Source: Ophiura sarsii (lineage: Eukaryota > Echinodermata > Ophiuroidea > Amphilepidida > Ophiuridae). From it: 64,000 nucleotides of DNA. Under the pieces are notes generated by a model that saw nothing but the letters and a program-made list of their open reading frames with translations, was not told the DNA's origin and made no database searches. The stretch lies in assembly GCA_035610835.1 (NCBI GenBank), contig CM069449.1, forward strand, positions 40,159,098-40,223,097, written 5' to 3'. Numbering within the stretch: position 1 is the stretch's first letter; every line of letters starts with the position of its first letter. This document shows, piece after piece, positions 1 through 13,571 of the stretch. The translations under genes were made by a program, and so were the position numbers.

Positions 1-36
1 ACTTAAGAACAGTAAAATTTAAAATTTGTACGATAA

Positions 37-483
37 GGGAGCAGTTCCATTTGTACGCGATAAAAATTGCGAGAATGTTCCGGGCCCCGATGAGTTTTTT
101 ATCAGGCCCCGATGAGATTTTTAGCGCGTACAGTTGCGAGTAGCAAAGGATGGATTATTTATCGAGTAGCGTATTACCGCTTGTTTAAATATAACGAAAG
201 ATAAGTGGTCGGTATGTAAATAGAGCTTCGGGTTATTTATTCTAGTTGTAAGGTACAAATTCAGCATTTCATGTTTTTAGAGATAATGTTATTGATGAAA
301 TTTATATTTTGGGAGCATACCCCAGGGTATGGCAGAGGCCTCGTATCGGGCCCCGATGTCTATTTTATCGGGGCCTGATGTCTATTTTAGCGCGTATCAA
401 CTTGAAAATCATCGGGTCCAAAACCTATATCAGGCCCCGGTACAGTCGCGATAAATTTATCGCGTATAAATGGAACTGCTCCC
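37..483. mobile_element. Harbinger-like MITE
   Basis: Terminal inverted repeats GGGAGCAGTTCCATTT (37) and its complement ending at 483, flanked by TAA at 34-36 and 484-486. A 3-bp TAA target duplication fits PIF/Harbinger elements. The inside is full of inverted CCCCGATG/CATCGGGG-type blocks. No coding capacity. Confidence 0.75.
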
Positions 484-486
484 TAA

Positions 487-1154
487 GTTCAATCTTTTAT
501 GACAATTGGAAACAAAATTATAGTAATTTTAGTAAATATGAACATTGTCGTTATTAAACCAAGTTCAAGAACTAATAACATCGCGCATACAACTTATTAA
601 GCTTCTAGTCTTCACATTTTCAACTTGAAGGCTGAAATCACATATATTATAAAATTATCGCCAATTTTGCGCATGATGGTCAAATTAATAGTATCGCAAT
701 TGAAAACAAAATAAATGTTTTGTTTACATTAAAAAAGTATGGTCATATCTCTCTCCTTACAATGAGTTGTATTGTTTTTGTTTTCTGGGTGTTATCAGTG
801 TTATGATCGATTATTCAGTATTCTTAGATCACAAATTGAACCTTTTTTATCATAGTATTAAACAGTGCTGACTAATTGAACATTAATGAGTAAGTAACCA
901 GCCGCGCAAGTGAAAATCTGTCAAAATATGCAAACTTGGATGGAAGTGTTCCGTGACTACTCTTACGTAATTACAGATATCTCCGTAATTTCTTAACAAA
1001 ATTAAACGCTGTTTTCTTCCAATTGTAGACAACTTATTTGGCCTCATTTTACCATTTGAATTGTAACATTCAGATACTTAATTAGGAAGTTATGATCGCC
1101 TAATGGTGCGTTGTAATTTTTTTTGAGACACCCTGTATATACAAAGTAAAGCCA
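487..1154. other. AT-rich non-coding stretch
   Basis: No gene, splice-site cluster or clear repeat boundary seen. The right part has one isolated mariner-type end, GAGACACCCTGTATA near 1121-1137, without a recognisable partner. Confidence 0.5.
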
Positions 1155-1497
1155 AAATCATACCTGTTCAGTTCCGGATCACCATGGGGCAAAAAAACAT
1201 CGCATAACCACTTTAAAGTTGGTATGCCACGATAGTGCTGAGACATGCGAATTAGTCGGTTCGTTCCTCTTACATCTCATCACTGAGAAACACGGCAAGG
1301 CATTTGGTCTTTACCGGGACGACGGTCTTGGGATCACCAATGAATCAGCAAGCACATTTGATTCAATCGAGAAAGACTTGTGTGACATTTTCAAACAAAA
1401 CGGCCTGAGGATCACAATCGAAGCCAACACGAAGAGCATTAACTTTCTTGATGTGACCCTTAAACTACGCAACGGAATGTATATGACATACACTAAG

Positions 1498-4245
1498 GCG
1501 ATTGGGGTCGACCTGGGGAATTTCAAGCGACTGCGTACCTACTTTTGGATCAATAACTATCGATCATGTTTAGCACGCCTAAGTTGGTGTAAATCGTGAA
1601 TACTAGGTACGCTGTCGCCTGAAATCCCCCAGGTCCAGTGTTTTTTGCAATGTTGCCAGACGAATCGTGTTGGCGCCCAATGATATATAAGTCGTGGACA
1701 TAGGCAGTCTGTGGTTTTATTAATATATGCAAGGTCTGTTTGTTTGGAATTCTCGTGAATACTAGGTACGCTGTCGCCTGAAATCCCCCAGGTCTACTTT
1801 TTTTGCAATGTTGCTAGATGAATCATGTTGGCGCCCAATGATCTATATTAAGTCGTGGACATATGTACATGCAGTCTGAGGTTTTATTAATATGCACGGT
1901 CTGTTTTACCATCTGTGGTTTGTTTGGAATTCTGATTATCGGGGGTGGGAGAGGTGAATCAACTATAATACTGCAGTAGCGTATATGGGGTGGCAGGCTT
2001 TCTGGCAGGGGGTTCACCCCTTCTTCCCCACGAGTAATAGTGTGGTTATACATTAAATGATTGGCTAACACGCGATACGCGAATATATCAAAGGTTATAT
2101 TTATCCCAGGTTTCAGAGGTATTTTTTAAGTGCATAAAACTTCCAATAAAGACTAAGGGTGTCCATATGTTTTTACAAAGATTTTGATATAACATTTGAA
2201 AAGGGAGGGGAGTGAAGTATTTGGTATTCTCGGTATTTTATGTGTGCACAATTTCGGAGAGAAACGTAAAATGCTCACTAAGAGGGTGCAAAGATGGCGT
2301 ATAATTGATTATATATTTGACTTGACTATCCTCCCCGACCCCCCGTGACGTGACGTGACGTGACGTGTGCTATTTTCGTTCTTCTTTTACTTTGTTTGTT
2401 TGTCAACACGCGCACGCTGTACAAGTGACGTAAACGAATTATTACACAGTATACACTCGATGGGCGTGAAAAGAGTCAACCGGCAACATCTGTAACTTTA
2501 CATTGATGACTGACATGAAACAGAAACGGGAATCTTTGTCCATGAAATCCAACGTTATGGGCCTATAATAATGTATAATGTGGGTAAACCCTAATGTGTT
2601 GTTCCCGATTTTTGTCAACAATATTATGAACTGTTTGTTTGGGTTATGGGTTTATGCATTAAACTTCTGTTGAAAGAATCCAAAAGTCAACGAATAAAAA
2701 ACAACAAGTGCAAACCAGTCTGTACAATAATATTATATAATTCAATTAGATAATACTTTGAACCTGAATGAGATCCAGTTAAGTCGTTAGTCTAAAGAAA
2801 CCACAAATGGTCAAATAAAATTGACAGTGAATAGACAAACTAAACAACTTACTTTTCATATTGTAGTGGCGTCACACATGTATGTAAACGTCGTGTGCCG
2901 TCATATAGACAATGTATACTCTTGTTGGAAAAGAGGGGGAGGGGCCGGGGGGAGGGGTACCCAATTTATTCTTTGAGTGTGTACACGCCGATGTTTGTCC
3001 AGGTGTTTTGTCCCGTGTTTGTGTCTTTTTGCTGATGATGCAGTTAATAGGATGGGGTAAGGACATATTTTAGTCCAAAACGGCCCGAAAAAATGCTTTA
3101 CACAATGGGATAGGGGCGTTTTTGGGAAAATGGGCTTTGAAATCTTGAATTTTTAATGAAATGCAGGCTAAAAAGGGGGTCTTAAGAGCAAGCAGAACTG
3201 CAGAAGAGGGTGAAAACGGGTGTTTTCAGGGTGGCACACACCTAGGCCTGGGAATGTCCCCGTTCCCTTCGTTCGTTCATGTTTGTACGGGATTTTTATT
3301 ACTAATATATTTGTGTTGGTCGAAAGGCCTAAATGGAAAGAAGCAAGGTCTGTCAAGACGTAGTCTTGCGCCAAAGATTTGTATTTCATTATTGTCCAGA
3401 ATTTTGTTAATGTCCTCTAGTTTTAAGTTTGGGTAAATAACGGGCTTTCCTGGGCATTACAGAGAGCAAAAGGTCCAGTTTCACTGGGCAATGCATTTAA
3501 AATACGAAGACCATTTCTACCATGGGACCCCACCCCCAGTCACGAACCTTCACCCCACTCAACCAGTCCGGTAAGCCAAACCCATTTTCTCCACCCCCCC
3601 CCCCCCAAAAAAAAAAGAAGAAGAAGAAGAAGAAGAAGAAGAAGAAATAAATGAATAAAACAAATTCTTTCATGTCAAAATCTCCTCATATTGATAGAAT
3701 TTGTATAAATAACGTCTACGTTTATACGTATTGTATTGGTCTTTAAAATACCTAAAATTCAGACCGATTTAAGTTTATTTTTTATAGCCACAAAAGCCAG
3801 ATTTCTTCAAGTCTGTACTCAGTCTATTACCAAGCACTTCAAAACTGGCAACTTGAGATGATGGGCGCTCGCTCCGCCAAGGCCTCGCTCGCGCCTGCTT
3901 GGGCGAGCCAACCCGAGCCAACCAGCAACACTGTTTTTGCTAGTTACACTGTTGTGATATAACGTCACCGTTACAACCGGGGTTATAACATCAATTTATT
4001 ACTATAACAAACTTAATTCTACGTCAGACGGTATGAAATTATACCCGTTTGACATCACATTGTCAATGTACAGTCCCCTATACTGTTATGAAGGTAGCTG
4101 ATATGATACAGTAGCTCACGCTTAAAGCAACTACCGTTAACTCGTGCCAATTATCAGTAAACTGAATGGTTACTTTATTGGTAAAATTAGCATATGAAAA
4201 CTAGGTACGCTGTCGCTTGAAATACCCCAGCTCGAGTCTTTTCCG
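1498..4245. mobile_element. DNA transposon inserted in the Penelope relic
   Basis: Flanked by the 9-bp repeat TACACTAAG (1489-1497 and 4246-4254) and absent from the paralogous site at 42.08 kb. Inverted ends share CTGGGG(A/T)ATTTCAAGCGAC; two further copies of the end sequence, inverted relative to the left end, begin tandem units at 1595 and 1755. The remaining 2.2 kb has no recognisable transposase; it contains a GAA microsatellite (3617-3647). An 8-9 bp duplication suggests hAT or a similar group. Confidence 0.7.
1593..1938. repeat. Two tandem units of about 160-185 bp
   Basis: Both units start GTGAATACTAGGTACGCTG and run through GGCGCCCAATGAT, AAGTCGTGGACATA and GTTTGTTTGGAATTCT. They sit next to the left end of the 2.7-kb transposon and begin with its terminal sequence. 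Confidence 0.75.
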
Positions 4246-4426
4246 TACACTAAGCCCAACAGTACACTAAGCCCAACAGCACGCCGATATACGTCCACAG
4301 CAAGTCAAACCACCCGCCTTGAATCATCAAAGATATCCCTGAATCAATCAACAAACGGCTCTCCCAAATTTTATCTGATGAAGAATAATTCAACCACACA
4401 GCACCATTATACAAGGAAGCCCTGAT

Positions 4427-6166
4427 GGGGCCCTCACATGTATCCGTGTGAGCTGAGCGGCCCCTTACCGTGTGTGGAAAAATGGGTGCGGACGGCGGCA
4501 CACACGGTGGGCCGTTTCCCGTCCGTTGAACACGTTCAGGGGACTTTGCCGGCCACCGGAGTTTTGAACATGCTCAAAACTCCTGGCGGGTGAGTAAAAG
4601 CGGCGGCGACCGATGAGAGCCCGGTATGAAGACGGCATAAGGACGGCGCACCCGTTCGCACCCGTTTCGCACCCGTTTCGCACCCGTTTCGCGCCCATTC
4701 GCAGGGCGGTGATGGACGGTGGAGGACGTCGACCATCTTAGCGACGGACTGCGAATGGCCGCATGCAGCCTAGTAACCGTTCGCGGAACGGACTCTCAGC
4801 AGGCATGTTGCAACTCTCTAAATGTAAAAGAGCTAAAACTCACTCTTTCGAGAGCTCTAGGAGGAACAGCTCTTTTTTTGGAGTGAAGTTCACTCTTAAA
4901 AGAGCGATTTTCACTCCAGAAAGAGTTAAAATCACTCTGAAAAGAGTGGAAATCACTCTTAAAAGAGTGACAAATCACTCTGAAAAGAGTGAACTTCACT
5001 TTTTAGAAGAGCCGTCCCTCCTAAAGCTCTCGAAAGAGTGAGGTTTAGCTCTTTTACATTTAGAGAGTATTATAGATGTTGGTCGTACGAATTCAAATGC
5101 AAATGAAGCGGCGAGCTTGAGCGCTCAGCTTGAAAAGGGCGGTTTGATGATGTAATCAAGACGTTTCGGCCGGTACCCAGGCGTTTTGACCGGTTAGGAA
5201 CCGGTATGGAGGTGGATGCACACGGTGAGGACACGGTGAGAACGGTAAACTAGAACTGTATGAGGCCGGTGATCCCGGGACAAGGCCGGTGAGAACCCGG
5301 GACAGACCCGGTGTAGAACGGTATGGACCGAGGACCCGGTGAGGAAGTGATATGCACCCGGTAAGAACGGTAAGCTAGAAATGTATGAAGACGGTGAGCC
5401 CGGTACCCGACCGGTGAGGACCCGGTATAGACCCTGTATATAACGTTATGGACCCGGTGGCCACAACAAAAGATTAATGCACCCGTTGACATTTTTACTG
5501 ATTGTTTGGACTCTGTTGTTTTTCTATTAGACGGTAAGGTTGCCGCCTACCATTACCGCCCTGCGAACGTGCGCGAAACGGGTGCGCCGACTGTATACCG
5601 TACTCAAACCGGGCTCTCACCGTTTGCCGCCGCTTTTACTCACCCGGCAAGAGTTTTGAGAATGGTCAAACTTCCTGCCGGGCGCGGATGGCCGGCAAAG
5701 TCCCCGGCAACGTGTTTAACGGACGGGAAACGGCCCACCGTGTGACATCACCGTGTGCCACCGTGTGCCACCGTGTGCCACCGTCTGCACCAATTTGTCA
5801 CACGGTAATGAGCCGGCCAGCTCACACGGATACATGTGAGTACAAATGTATTTTACAGGCATTCCCGGAATGTGAGCGAAGCGGCGAGCTTGAGCGCTCA
5901 GCTTATACAGGGCAGTTTAATGACGTTATCAAGGCGGTTCGGTCGGTACCCAAGCGTTTCGGCCGGTGAGGACCTGGTGAGGAGGTGGTATAAGCCCGGT
6001 TCCAGGCCGATAAGGACCCGGTATAGAACAGTATGAACCCGGTGACAAAAAAAATCCAATGCGGCCGTTGACATGTTTTGCTGATTGTTCACCGTGTTGG
6101 ACTCTGTTGTTTTTCTATAAGACGGTAAGGGGCCGCCCAGCTCACACGGATACATGTGAGGGCCCC
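4427..6166. mobile_element. CpG-rich foldback transposon in the Penelope relic
   Basis: Inverted ends GGGGCCCTCACATGTATCCG at 4427 and at 6166, inside the frame of the Penelope relic, with AT on both sides; absent from the paralogous relic at 42.2 kb. The left 300 bases recur inverted at about 5540-5846. A block at 5104-5230 recurs directly at 5872-5990. Many ACCCGGT and CGCACCCGTT subrepeats. No protein found; far richer in G+C than its surroundings. Confidence 0.7.
4813..5068. mobile_element. Palindromic MITE nested in the foldback transposon
   Basis: Ends ACTCTCTAAATGTAAAAGAG and its complement; the middle is a ladder of CACTCT...AGAGTG units. The whole can fold into one hairpin. It lies inside the 4427-6166 element and so is younger than it. 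Confidence 0.75.
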
Positions 6167-6586
6167 ATTACCAAAAGCGGCTACGAACGTCGGCTCAAAT
6201 TCTCCCCACCACGCAGCCGGTACCCACCGACCAAAGAAGGAAACGCCATAGGAACGCCATTTGGTACAACCCGCCTTATAGTACAAATTTACTAACCAAC
6301 ATCGGTAAAAAAAAGAAAAAAAGATTGTCGACGAGGAATTTCCAAAGGAGCACATTCTAAGCAAGATATTCAACAGGAATACGGTCAAGCTGAGCTACAG
6401 CTGCACGAGCAAGAGAGTAGGCCAAGCTGATTTTACATGCTTTAGTGGATTTGCCATAATTTGATAACCAAGGCTCCAAAATGGATAGAATTTTTTTTAT
6501 TATTTCACATTAATGATTGCTAGGAGTTTTAAACGGTGTTATGTGGATGTCGGGAATAGTTACGGACAGTAAAGAACTTTTGTCCT

Positions 6587-7190
6587 ATATTAACTCTAGG
6601 TGTCAAGTTAAGAATTTACACCCAATATCACGCTTCAAAGGTCAAAAATCCTCAATTTATAGTCCATATTTTGAATGAAAATGCTCATAACTATTTAATT
6701 AACCCACACAAATCATCCGTTCAAACTGAATATTAAGCAACAAGTAGTCTATTAATTCCCTTTACAAAAACAGAATTATGCAAAAATAGGGCACTTCCAC
6801 ACACACAAATATAAGTGATACTATCGTCAAAATGTGAGTGTAGCCAGGAAAAATCGCCCCAAAAATTGAAGGTTTTTTGATGGTAGCTTCGTAACCCAAT
6901 GACCAAATTCTTGCGTTCAAGCGGCTATCAGTAGCTTTAATCGTTCCCGTTATTTTGGTCATCAATAGCCCTCTATCGGTGAAAAGCTTGGCACTTCCTT
7001 TTCGCGCCCAATATTGTGCGCATACCTAGCGAGGCAACAATTTTCCCTATACCGGTACACAGTAACGATCACACACACACGCCTGACTGCACAAACGCTG
7101 CACAGTGCATCCAGGGTTTCTAGCGAATGAATGAATTAAATTGGAAAATTAACTTGACAGTTTTGTACACACTAGAGTTGATATAAGTTG
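6587..7190. mobile_element. Insertion absent from the paralogous copy
   Basis: The sequence around TTTTGTCCTA and ATTCGAGTTTAGTCAC is continuous at 42630-42655 but separated here by 604 bases. The insert has inverted ends of the form AACTCTAG(G)TGT. Class not recognised. Confidence 0.55.
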
Positions 7191-7331
7191 AAATTCGAGT
7201 TTAGTCACTTTGAGATTGCTGCCTAGACAACTGGTCATCCACCTGATTATTATGATGTCCAACAAATTCACCAAAGAAAAACGGCCAAGCGGTTTTGTAT
7301 TTTTTTTAAATATCCAGTATTTTATACATAC

Positions 7332-7416
7332 CGTTTCTTCATCAGCAAACACACGACAATTATTATCAACAAAAATGCTAACAGCAGTGATCCTAGGGTA
7401 ACACTGATGATCACCA
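7332..7416 (-). CDS. Gene A exon 8: transmembrane span
   Basis: Encodes about 24 hydrophobic residues (VIISVTLGSLLLAFLLIIIV, then VCLLMKK) followed by an Arg codon split by the intron. Acceptor TTCTAG, donor GTATGT, phase 2 out. No charged residue lies inside the membrane segment. Confidence 0.88.
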
Positions 7417-10400
7417 CTAGAAAATAAGTAAACAATAAAGCAATAAACAGTTAAACAAAATTGGTGAATGAGTTATTGAGCTTTAAAAAAATCCTGTTAT
7501 GTTACATGTCGCTATCCAGACAAATGCCAGAAGACTCTTTATCTTTATTCAGATAACCCGCTATTTAGAAAACTCACTAGTCAGAAGGTCCGCTACTCAG
7601 ATTTTTTTGAGTAGCGGACCTTCTGAGTAACGGACTTTCTGAATAGTGGGTATTTTGTTGTATTTGATTAAAATGACCCTAACCATAAGCCTAACCCTAT
7701 AATCCTAACCAAACCCTAACCCTAACCATAACCCTAATCCATGATGATTATTACTATAACGTCCATTTTTTATATTTTTCATGACCAAAAATAAAATCAT
7801 ATTTCACATGGGACATTTTGTTTGACACGCCCTGTACTTTTCAAATCGTTCTTATCAACACACGGGACAACATATTTAAATCCAATAAAACAAAACAAAA
7901 ATTACATCATTGTACTAGTGCATGCATCCGGCTTAAAATCATAAAATATATAAAATTTTAAATGGACGCTGCGAATTCTTTGCTGACTATAACCATCGGA
8001 TAAACACAGCAGCATATTCCTGTAACAATTTTCATTTTTATACCGTATTCGCTATTAGTAAATCTTTGATATCAGATAAATGCCCCGTTCAATATAATAT
8101 CGAAAAATGTGTTCCTGGATTTTGAGAAATGTTATCCGACTGCTTACCCACTAGGCCTATCCTATATCATATAAGATAGGCCTAGACGGTTAGCAGTCGG
8201 TTACCAACATCTTGGTATAAGGAATGCCCACTAACCCATTGAGAGATCAATTGGAGGTTCAGTTGAACCCCAGGTTACACTGCTGGGCGAATATGTCGTT
8301 ATTGGATTTCCAGAAGAAGTTGTCGAAGTCACAGAAGTTACATCAGTTAGAGCTGAAGTTGCATTTGGTCGATACGTTATTGGCAATGATGAAGCAATTG
8401 GTGACCCCGTGGTTACACTGCTGGGCGAATATGTCGTTATTGGAGAAGTTGTCGAAATCACAGGAGTTACATCAGTAGCTGAAGTTGCACTTGGTCGATA
8501 GGTTATCGGAAATGATGTAGTAATTGGCTGGATGATTTCAGTTGTTGTAATTTGCGTTGTTGGAGATGGCGTTGTTATTGGAGGAAAAGCTGAAGTCAAA
8601 ATTATACAAAAATAAAACTGATATTTAATAAAAGTATTTGATTTGGTAAAGAATAGAAATGCCCGGCCTATGGATAATCCACCAAGCCACATTTCCATGT
8701 CAGAACGTAAAACTGATAGTCTGATGAAGATTCCGGAAAGTTGAAACGTTAATTGCCCCAACGATATTATTTTCATCCCATTTAGAGGCAGTGTGCTGAA
8801 TCATTCAATTATTGACGCATTAATGTAATCCCAGACAGCAATCACAGCTTCCCACAATCACCATAATTCCAGATGTTTCCATATAAGTAAAATAAGAAAA
8901 AAACCATACATAATAAATTATGATAATTCTTGCGTTGAACATATACTATGTTCCTTTTTATATGTAATATTGCCCTAGTTACGAGTACACATACTTATGT
9001 TTATTTCTACTTACCAATGGTTTCCTCACAGACACCCGCGTATCTACTTTCGCACAGATAGCTGTGCCATTCAGGGTCACCCTGGTAAAGAACCATACAT
9101 GTCTCATCATTTACTTCCGGTTGGCCGCTATACCAATCTGTAAGACAGGTAAATATTTTCTCAAAATAAAACAAAATATGTGTACATTAGTACTCTCTTT
9201 CATTTCGGTCTATGATCATTATCAGAGGGAGGAGCAGGGCCAGAAGGAGGAGGAGGCAACTACGTCGACGAAGACGACGATGACAAGACGATGACGATTA
9301 CGACGATGACGAAGACGATGATTGTGAAAATGATGATGGATGGAATGTTGGTGGTTTTCTATCGACACCTTCCGTGTTCTGAACTAGCTGCCAACACAAA
9401 GGTGTTTGCAACACGGTTCGGACCCGCAGCTAGCCCTTCCATTCAATAAAACCTGGTAAAGGACCTCGAAATTAGTACAATCTTTACTTGAAATGTTAAG
9501 AATACTTGAACCAGATACTTTACAAAAATGATCAAAGTCTATAATGTGCATTCTAGCCAAAAGTTACTTGAATAGAGTTTAGGGTTACCTCCAAGATGGC
9601 CGCCAATCCGAAACACGGAAGGTCTCTATATAACCATCAACGTATTTCACTCTATGATCAATACAAATGACACTATCAGACGATATTAATTTAAAATTTT
9701 AAGTTTAAAAACTCACTCCAATATGAATTAACAGGATCTGCTGTCGTGGTATTAGCATCATACGACTTCCCTGATCCATCAGGACACGTCCACAGATGAG
9801 CTTCGGCATTAGCAGTGCATCCTAACCATATCTCTTCTTTAGTTAAACCAACAAGGAAACCATTTTCTACGGCGTTATCTGGGACAGCTACGTAACTTGA
9901 CTCCCTCATAGTTTTACATGAGTCCCGAATAGATTTAAATGTTTTCTTGTCAGACAAAACTTTATAACAACTTCCAAGGTAAGAAATCCAACCATCATTA
10001 CAAGACGAAAATGCTGCAAGAGGACATGGTGAATCATAATACTAACGTTATATTTTATTATATAATTGGACACAATAACATGATAACCATAATAACTATG
10101 ACACAGGGTCACTGGGTAGCTGAACAACTTGAAATATATTCATGGTGGCTAAGTTTGGCTAAGACACTCAGTGTCCAAAAATCATGAAAAATAGTGCCGA
10201 GTTTGTCTTAGTTTGCTCAATTTACGGGACTGAAGCCCAGGATATACTATGATGCTCTGCAAGTTGCAACCATTAAACATGTTGACCATTACCCGATGTC
10301 TGTTTTAGAATCACTTGGACATTTGAATGCGCGTACGTGGGGCACAACATGTACTGGAAGCGTACTAAATGAATCGGTTTCTAACAGTGTTTGTTTCTCC

Positions 10401-13400
10401 CAGTGCCAAAAAGGCTACAGGTGGTATTTAAAATAAATAAAAACATTGTACGATGCGATAAAGACTATCAATTATTTGTTATTAAGTTTACCGTGAGTGT
10501 GATGTTGGTACAAAAATGTAAGATTATTCATGTTGCCATCATTGTGTGAAACTGGAAAAAACGCTTCACTACCAATATAATTATGAAATGCTAAAATGGG
10601 AAACCAGGCCCGGATTTACCTTTTTGGAGGGCCCTGGGCCAGGCCAAAATGTTGAGGCCCCCAACTCACTGTGAGGAACCATGTTCGCTCAAGTGGCTAA
10701 AGAAAATATTAGTGGATACCAGTGGTGTACCCAGTATATGGAAGTAGGGTTCCCCGAACCTTGCCAATTTGATGATAAAAGCATGGTAACTAAACTGAGC
10801 AAATTTGCTTTTTTATAATAATTTGGCCATATTAAGGTACAGTTTGGCTTTGAACAAGCTCCTAAAACTATTATTCTGGGTCAAAATGCGCATAGCCAGT
10901 GTTAAGTGTTGGTAATTTTTATCTTATTTTATTCTGAATTGCCCCCCCCACACCTAAATCTGGGCTGGGGCCCTGGGCCCGGACCCATATGGCCCAATGG
11001 TAAATTCAGCCCTGTGAAAAACAGGTGCAAGAGTGTACTCTTTTCACTGTTCAATAACATTTGGTCGAAATAAATAAACATATTAGTGCATCATAATGCA
11101 AATCATTTTACACTCGGCGAAGTTGTCTTGTTTTACATTAAAACAACGAACCTTCGGCTTTACAAATGTAGTATCTCTGTTCAGTACAATCGTGATCGTT
11201 CCACGTCCCGCCATTGTCCATTTCTACACACTCGTGGCCATTTGGCTCACCTACTTGCCAATTGGTGTAGTTCACCTTAAAATATGAAATTATTGATGAT
11301 TATATCAGAACTGATGACAGAATTGAGCCTATAATACATAATCTAATAGACAGTGTGATTAAATAGAAATATTAGGATATTTCCTGATATAGATGGAGCT
11401 GAGGCAGCCATGTTACATTTGTAAAAATACTACTTATTTTAGCATTATCTGCAGTCTGTGATGGACTCAAAGCTATATACTCCCAACAGAGAGACATCAA
11501 GTAGTCAATCTTGTTTTGCAATCCCACCTGTTGTGGGGTTGTCTAAGTGGCGAGGTGTGGATGGGTGAGTTGGTGAATTTTGAGTTTTCTCGTGGTGAGT
11601 AATGGAGTGAGTAAATACAGTCCTCATGAAGTAACTGACCAGGTAATACATTTACCCGTAACTCCAAAACTATATATAGCTCCTGTAAAAATATTAAATA
11701 ATAAAGTTGTAAGGAAATCTCTTCTCTCCAATTCAAGACATTGTTCATGAAGATCGGTTAATAATTGAGATCACTACATAAGGATAGAACAAAGTGCAGT
11801 TTACATTTTCACACTTGGGTTTTGAACACGCATTAGGGTATGTGTATCCCCAATCCTCATCTTACTATCAATCCGTGAGTTATCGCTACCAGATATCAAA
11901 TTTCACTTAAATGCTGTTTTTTTTAAAAATGTTGACCATGAAAATCACGGTTTGGGTCAAAAATCTTCGCAACGGCATTTTTTTTTTTTTTTTTTTGGGG
12001 GGGGGGCGAAGCCACCCTATTAGCATGTTATTGCAAACACTTACACATTTAGGTCTTTTGAGACATAAGTGGGGGCCGCCATGTTTGTAGTCTTCGTAAA
12101 TTACATGTACCTATGCAGTTTATTTTAACAGTCCTGCAGTCTGTGATGGAGTCAAAGCTATATTTGTTTAGCCTTGATGATTAAATCAGAGAGAGATGAT
12201 ATTAGACTTCCAACAGACAGACATAATAGCTTATCTTGTTTGACTAAGGAGAAATCTCCCAATTGCTGTGGGGTTGTCTAATAAGTGGTGCGTTGTGGAT
12301 GTCATATACCTAGATTGTTCTTCAGACGGTATCCCCTCCCCCCTCCATGCACACAAATCAACTTTATTGGTTTCCTGTACTATTTTTAGGCTGCGGTGTT
12401 TTGATTTGTTTTTTGGTTTGAATTATGGAAAATACATACACCATTTCTCTGGTATTTTGGTATGCAACAGATGCATTAGAAAATGGTTACAAACATGCTT
12501 CTTTCTCTTGGATCGCCCCCATTCCATTTCAATGGTATTTTTATTTAAATAAAAAAATGATTTTGGTTCGTAAAAATAAATAAATATTTAACAAAAGTTG
12601 ACCTTTTTACCTTTACCAAAATGTCTACCCTTTTGCCACAAACACCCCCTCTCCTGAAAAAATCCTAGGTACGCCACTGCCCAAGGATTATCTCCTGTTT
12701 TTGTATTTATATTTGACGAAGTCTATTGTACAACAAAAAGGCTTAATGATTTAGATATTCATATTTAGAGGGAAACCCCCAGAAGAGTTAGGGAGCGAGT
12801 TGATGATTATTTGTTTATTATCTTATAATTAAACAAATGGCTGGAAGTATTTCATAGGAAAATATATACATGTAAACTGTTTTAAAGCAACTTACCAATG
12901 GCCCGTCAATCCTGGAGATGCCTTCAGACGTTCTATCATTCAGTCCAATACATGCAGAACCACCCGTCCATATTTCATAAGTAGATACATACAATACTTA
13001 AGAAACTTACCAATGACCCGTCAATCCAAGAGAAATTGCCTACAGACGCTCTATCATTCAGTCCGATCCATGCAGAACCATTAACAGCGCCCTTTAATTC
13101 TAATCAATGAATTGAAAATAACAAAACATATTCAGGATGTTACCAACAAATAGTTTTGTATGGCGTCCAAAATGGCCGCCAAAAACTGGTCAAATCTTAT
13201 AAAATGACATATCGCAATTAAATTGTATGGTGAGAGTATAATTTTAATAGTGGGATGTATGTATCAGACCACTAGACATTTATATCCAGAACTTTTGCTT
13301 TGTTAACACACCTAAATCCAAGATGGCCGCCAAAATGGACGCCAAAAGTGGTAAAATTCCATAAATTGGCATTATATAAACCAACATTTGACCAGTTTGG

Positions 13401-13535
13401 GCGGCCATTTTGGGCGGCCATTTTGGACGCCATCTTGAATAACCCCTTAGCATTACAAAATTATTGTTGGTAACGTCCTGAATATGTTTTAGGACCATGA
13501 AAGTAAGTAAAAACAAGTTGGGTTGCGGGAGTCCT

Positions 13536-13571
<36 letters not shown>

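Larger units (their letters stand above)
1155..6480 (+). mobile_element. Penelope-like retroelement relic (copy 1), split by two DNA transposons
   Basis: Three collinear plus-strand pieces (1155-1497, 4246-4426, 6167 to about 6480) together match the single uninterrupted relic at 41804-42530. Translation shows YRDDGLGI (reverse-transcriptase active-site region), INFLDVTL, then [19 protein letters not shown] and SGYERRLKF, typical of Penelope-type enzymes, with stops and frameshifts. Dead. It lies where gene A's last intron would be. Confidence 0.75.

Noticed and set aside
1219..1599. Working reverse transcriptase
   Set aside because: The frame is a fragment that runs from Penelope sequence into an inserted transposon; the catalytic domain is incomplete.
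4465..5041. Small frames in the CpG-rich region
   Set aside because: All lie in the inverted repeats of the foldback element and mirror each other on both strands.
7675..7740. Telomeric repeat (CCCTAA)n
   Set aside because: Only a short degenerate run of AACCCTAA words next to a hairpin; no sign of a chromosome end.
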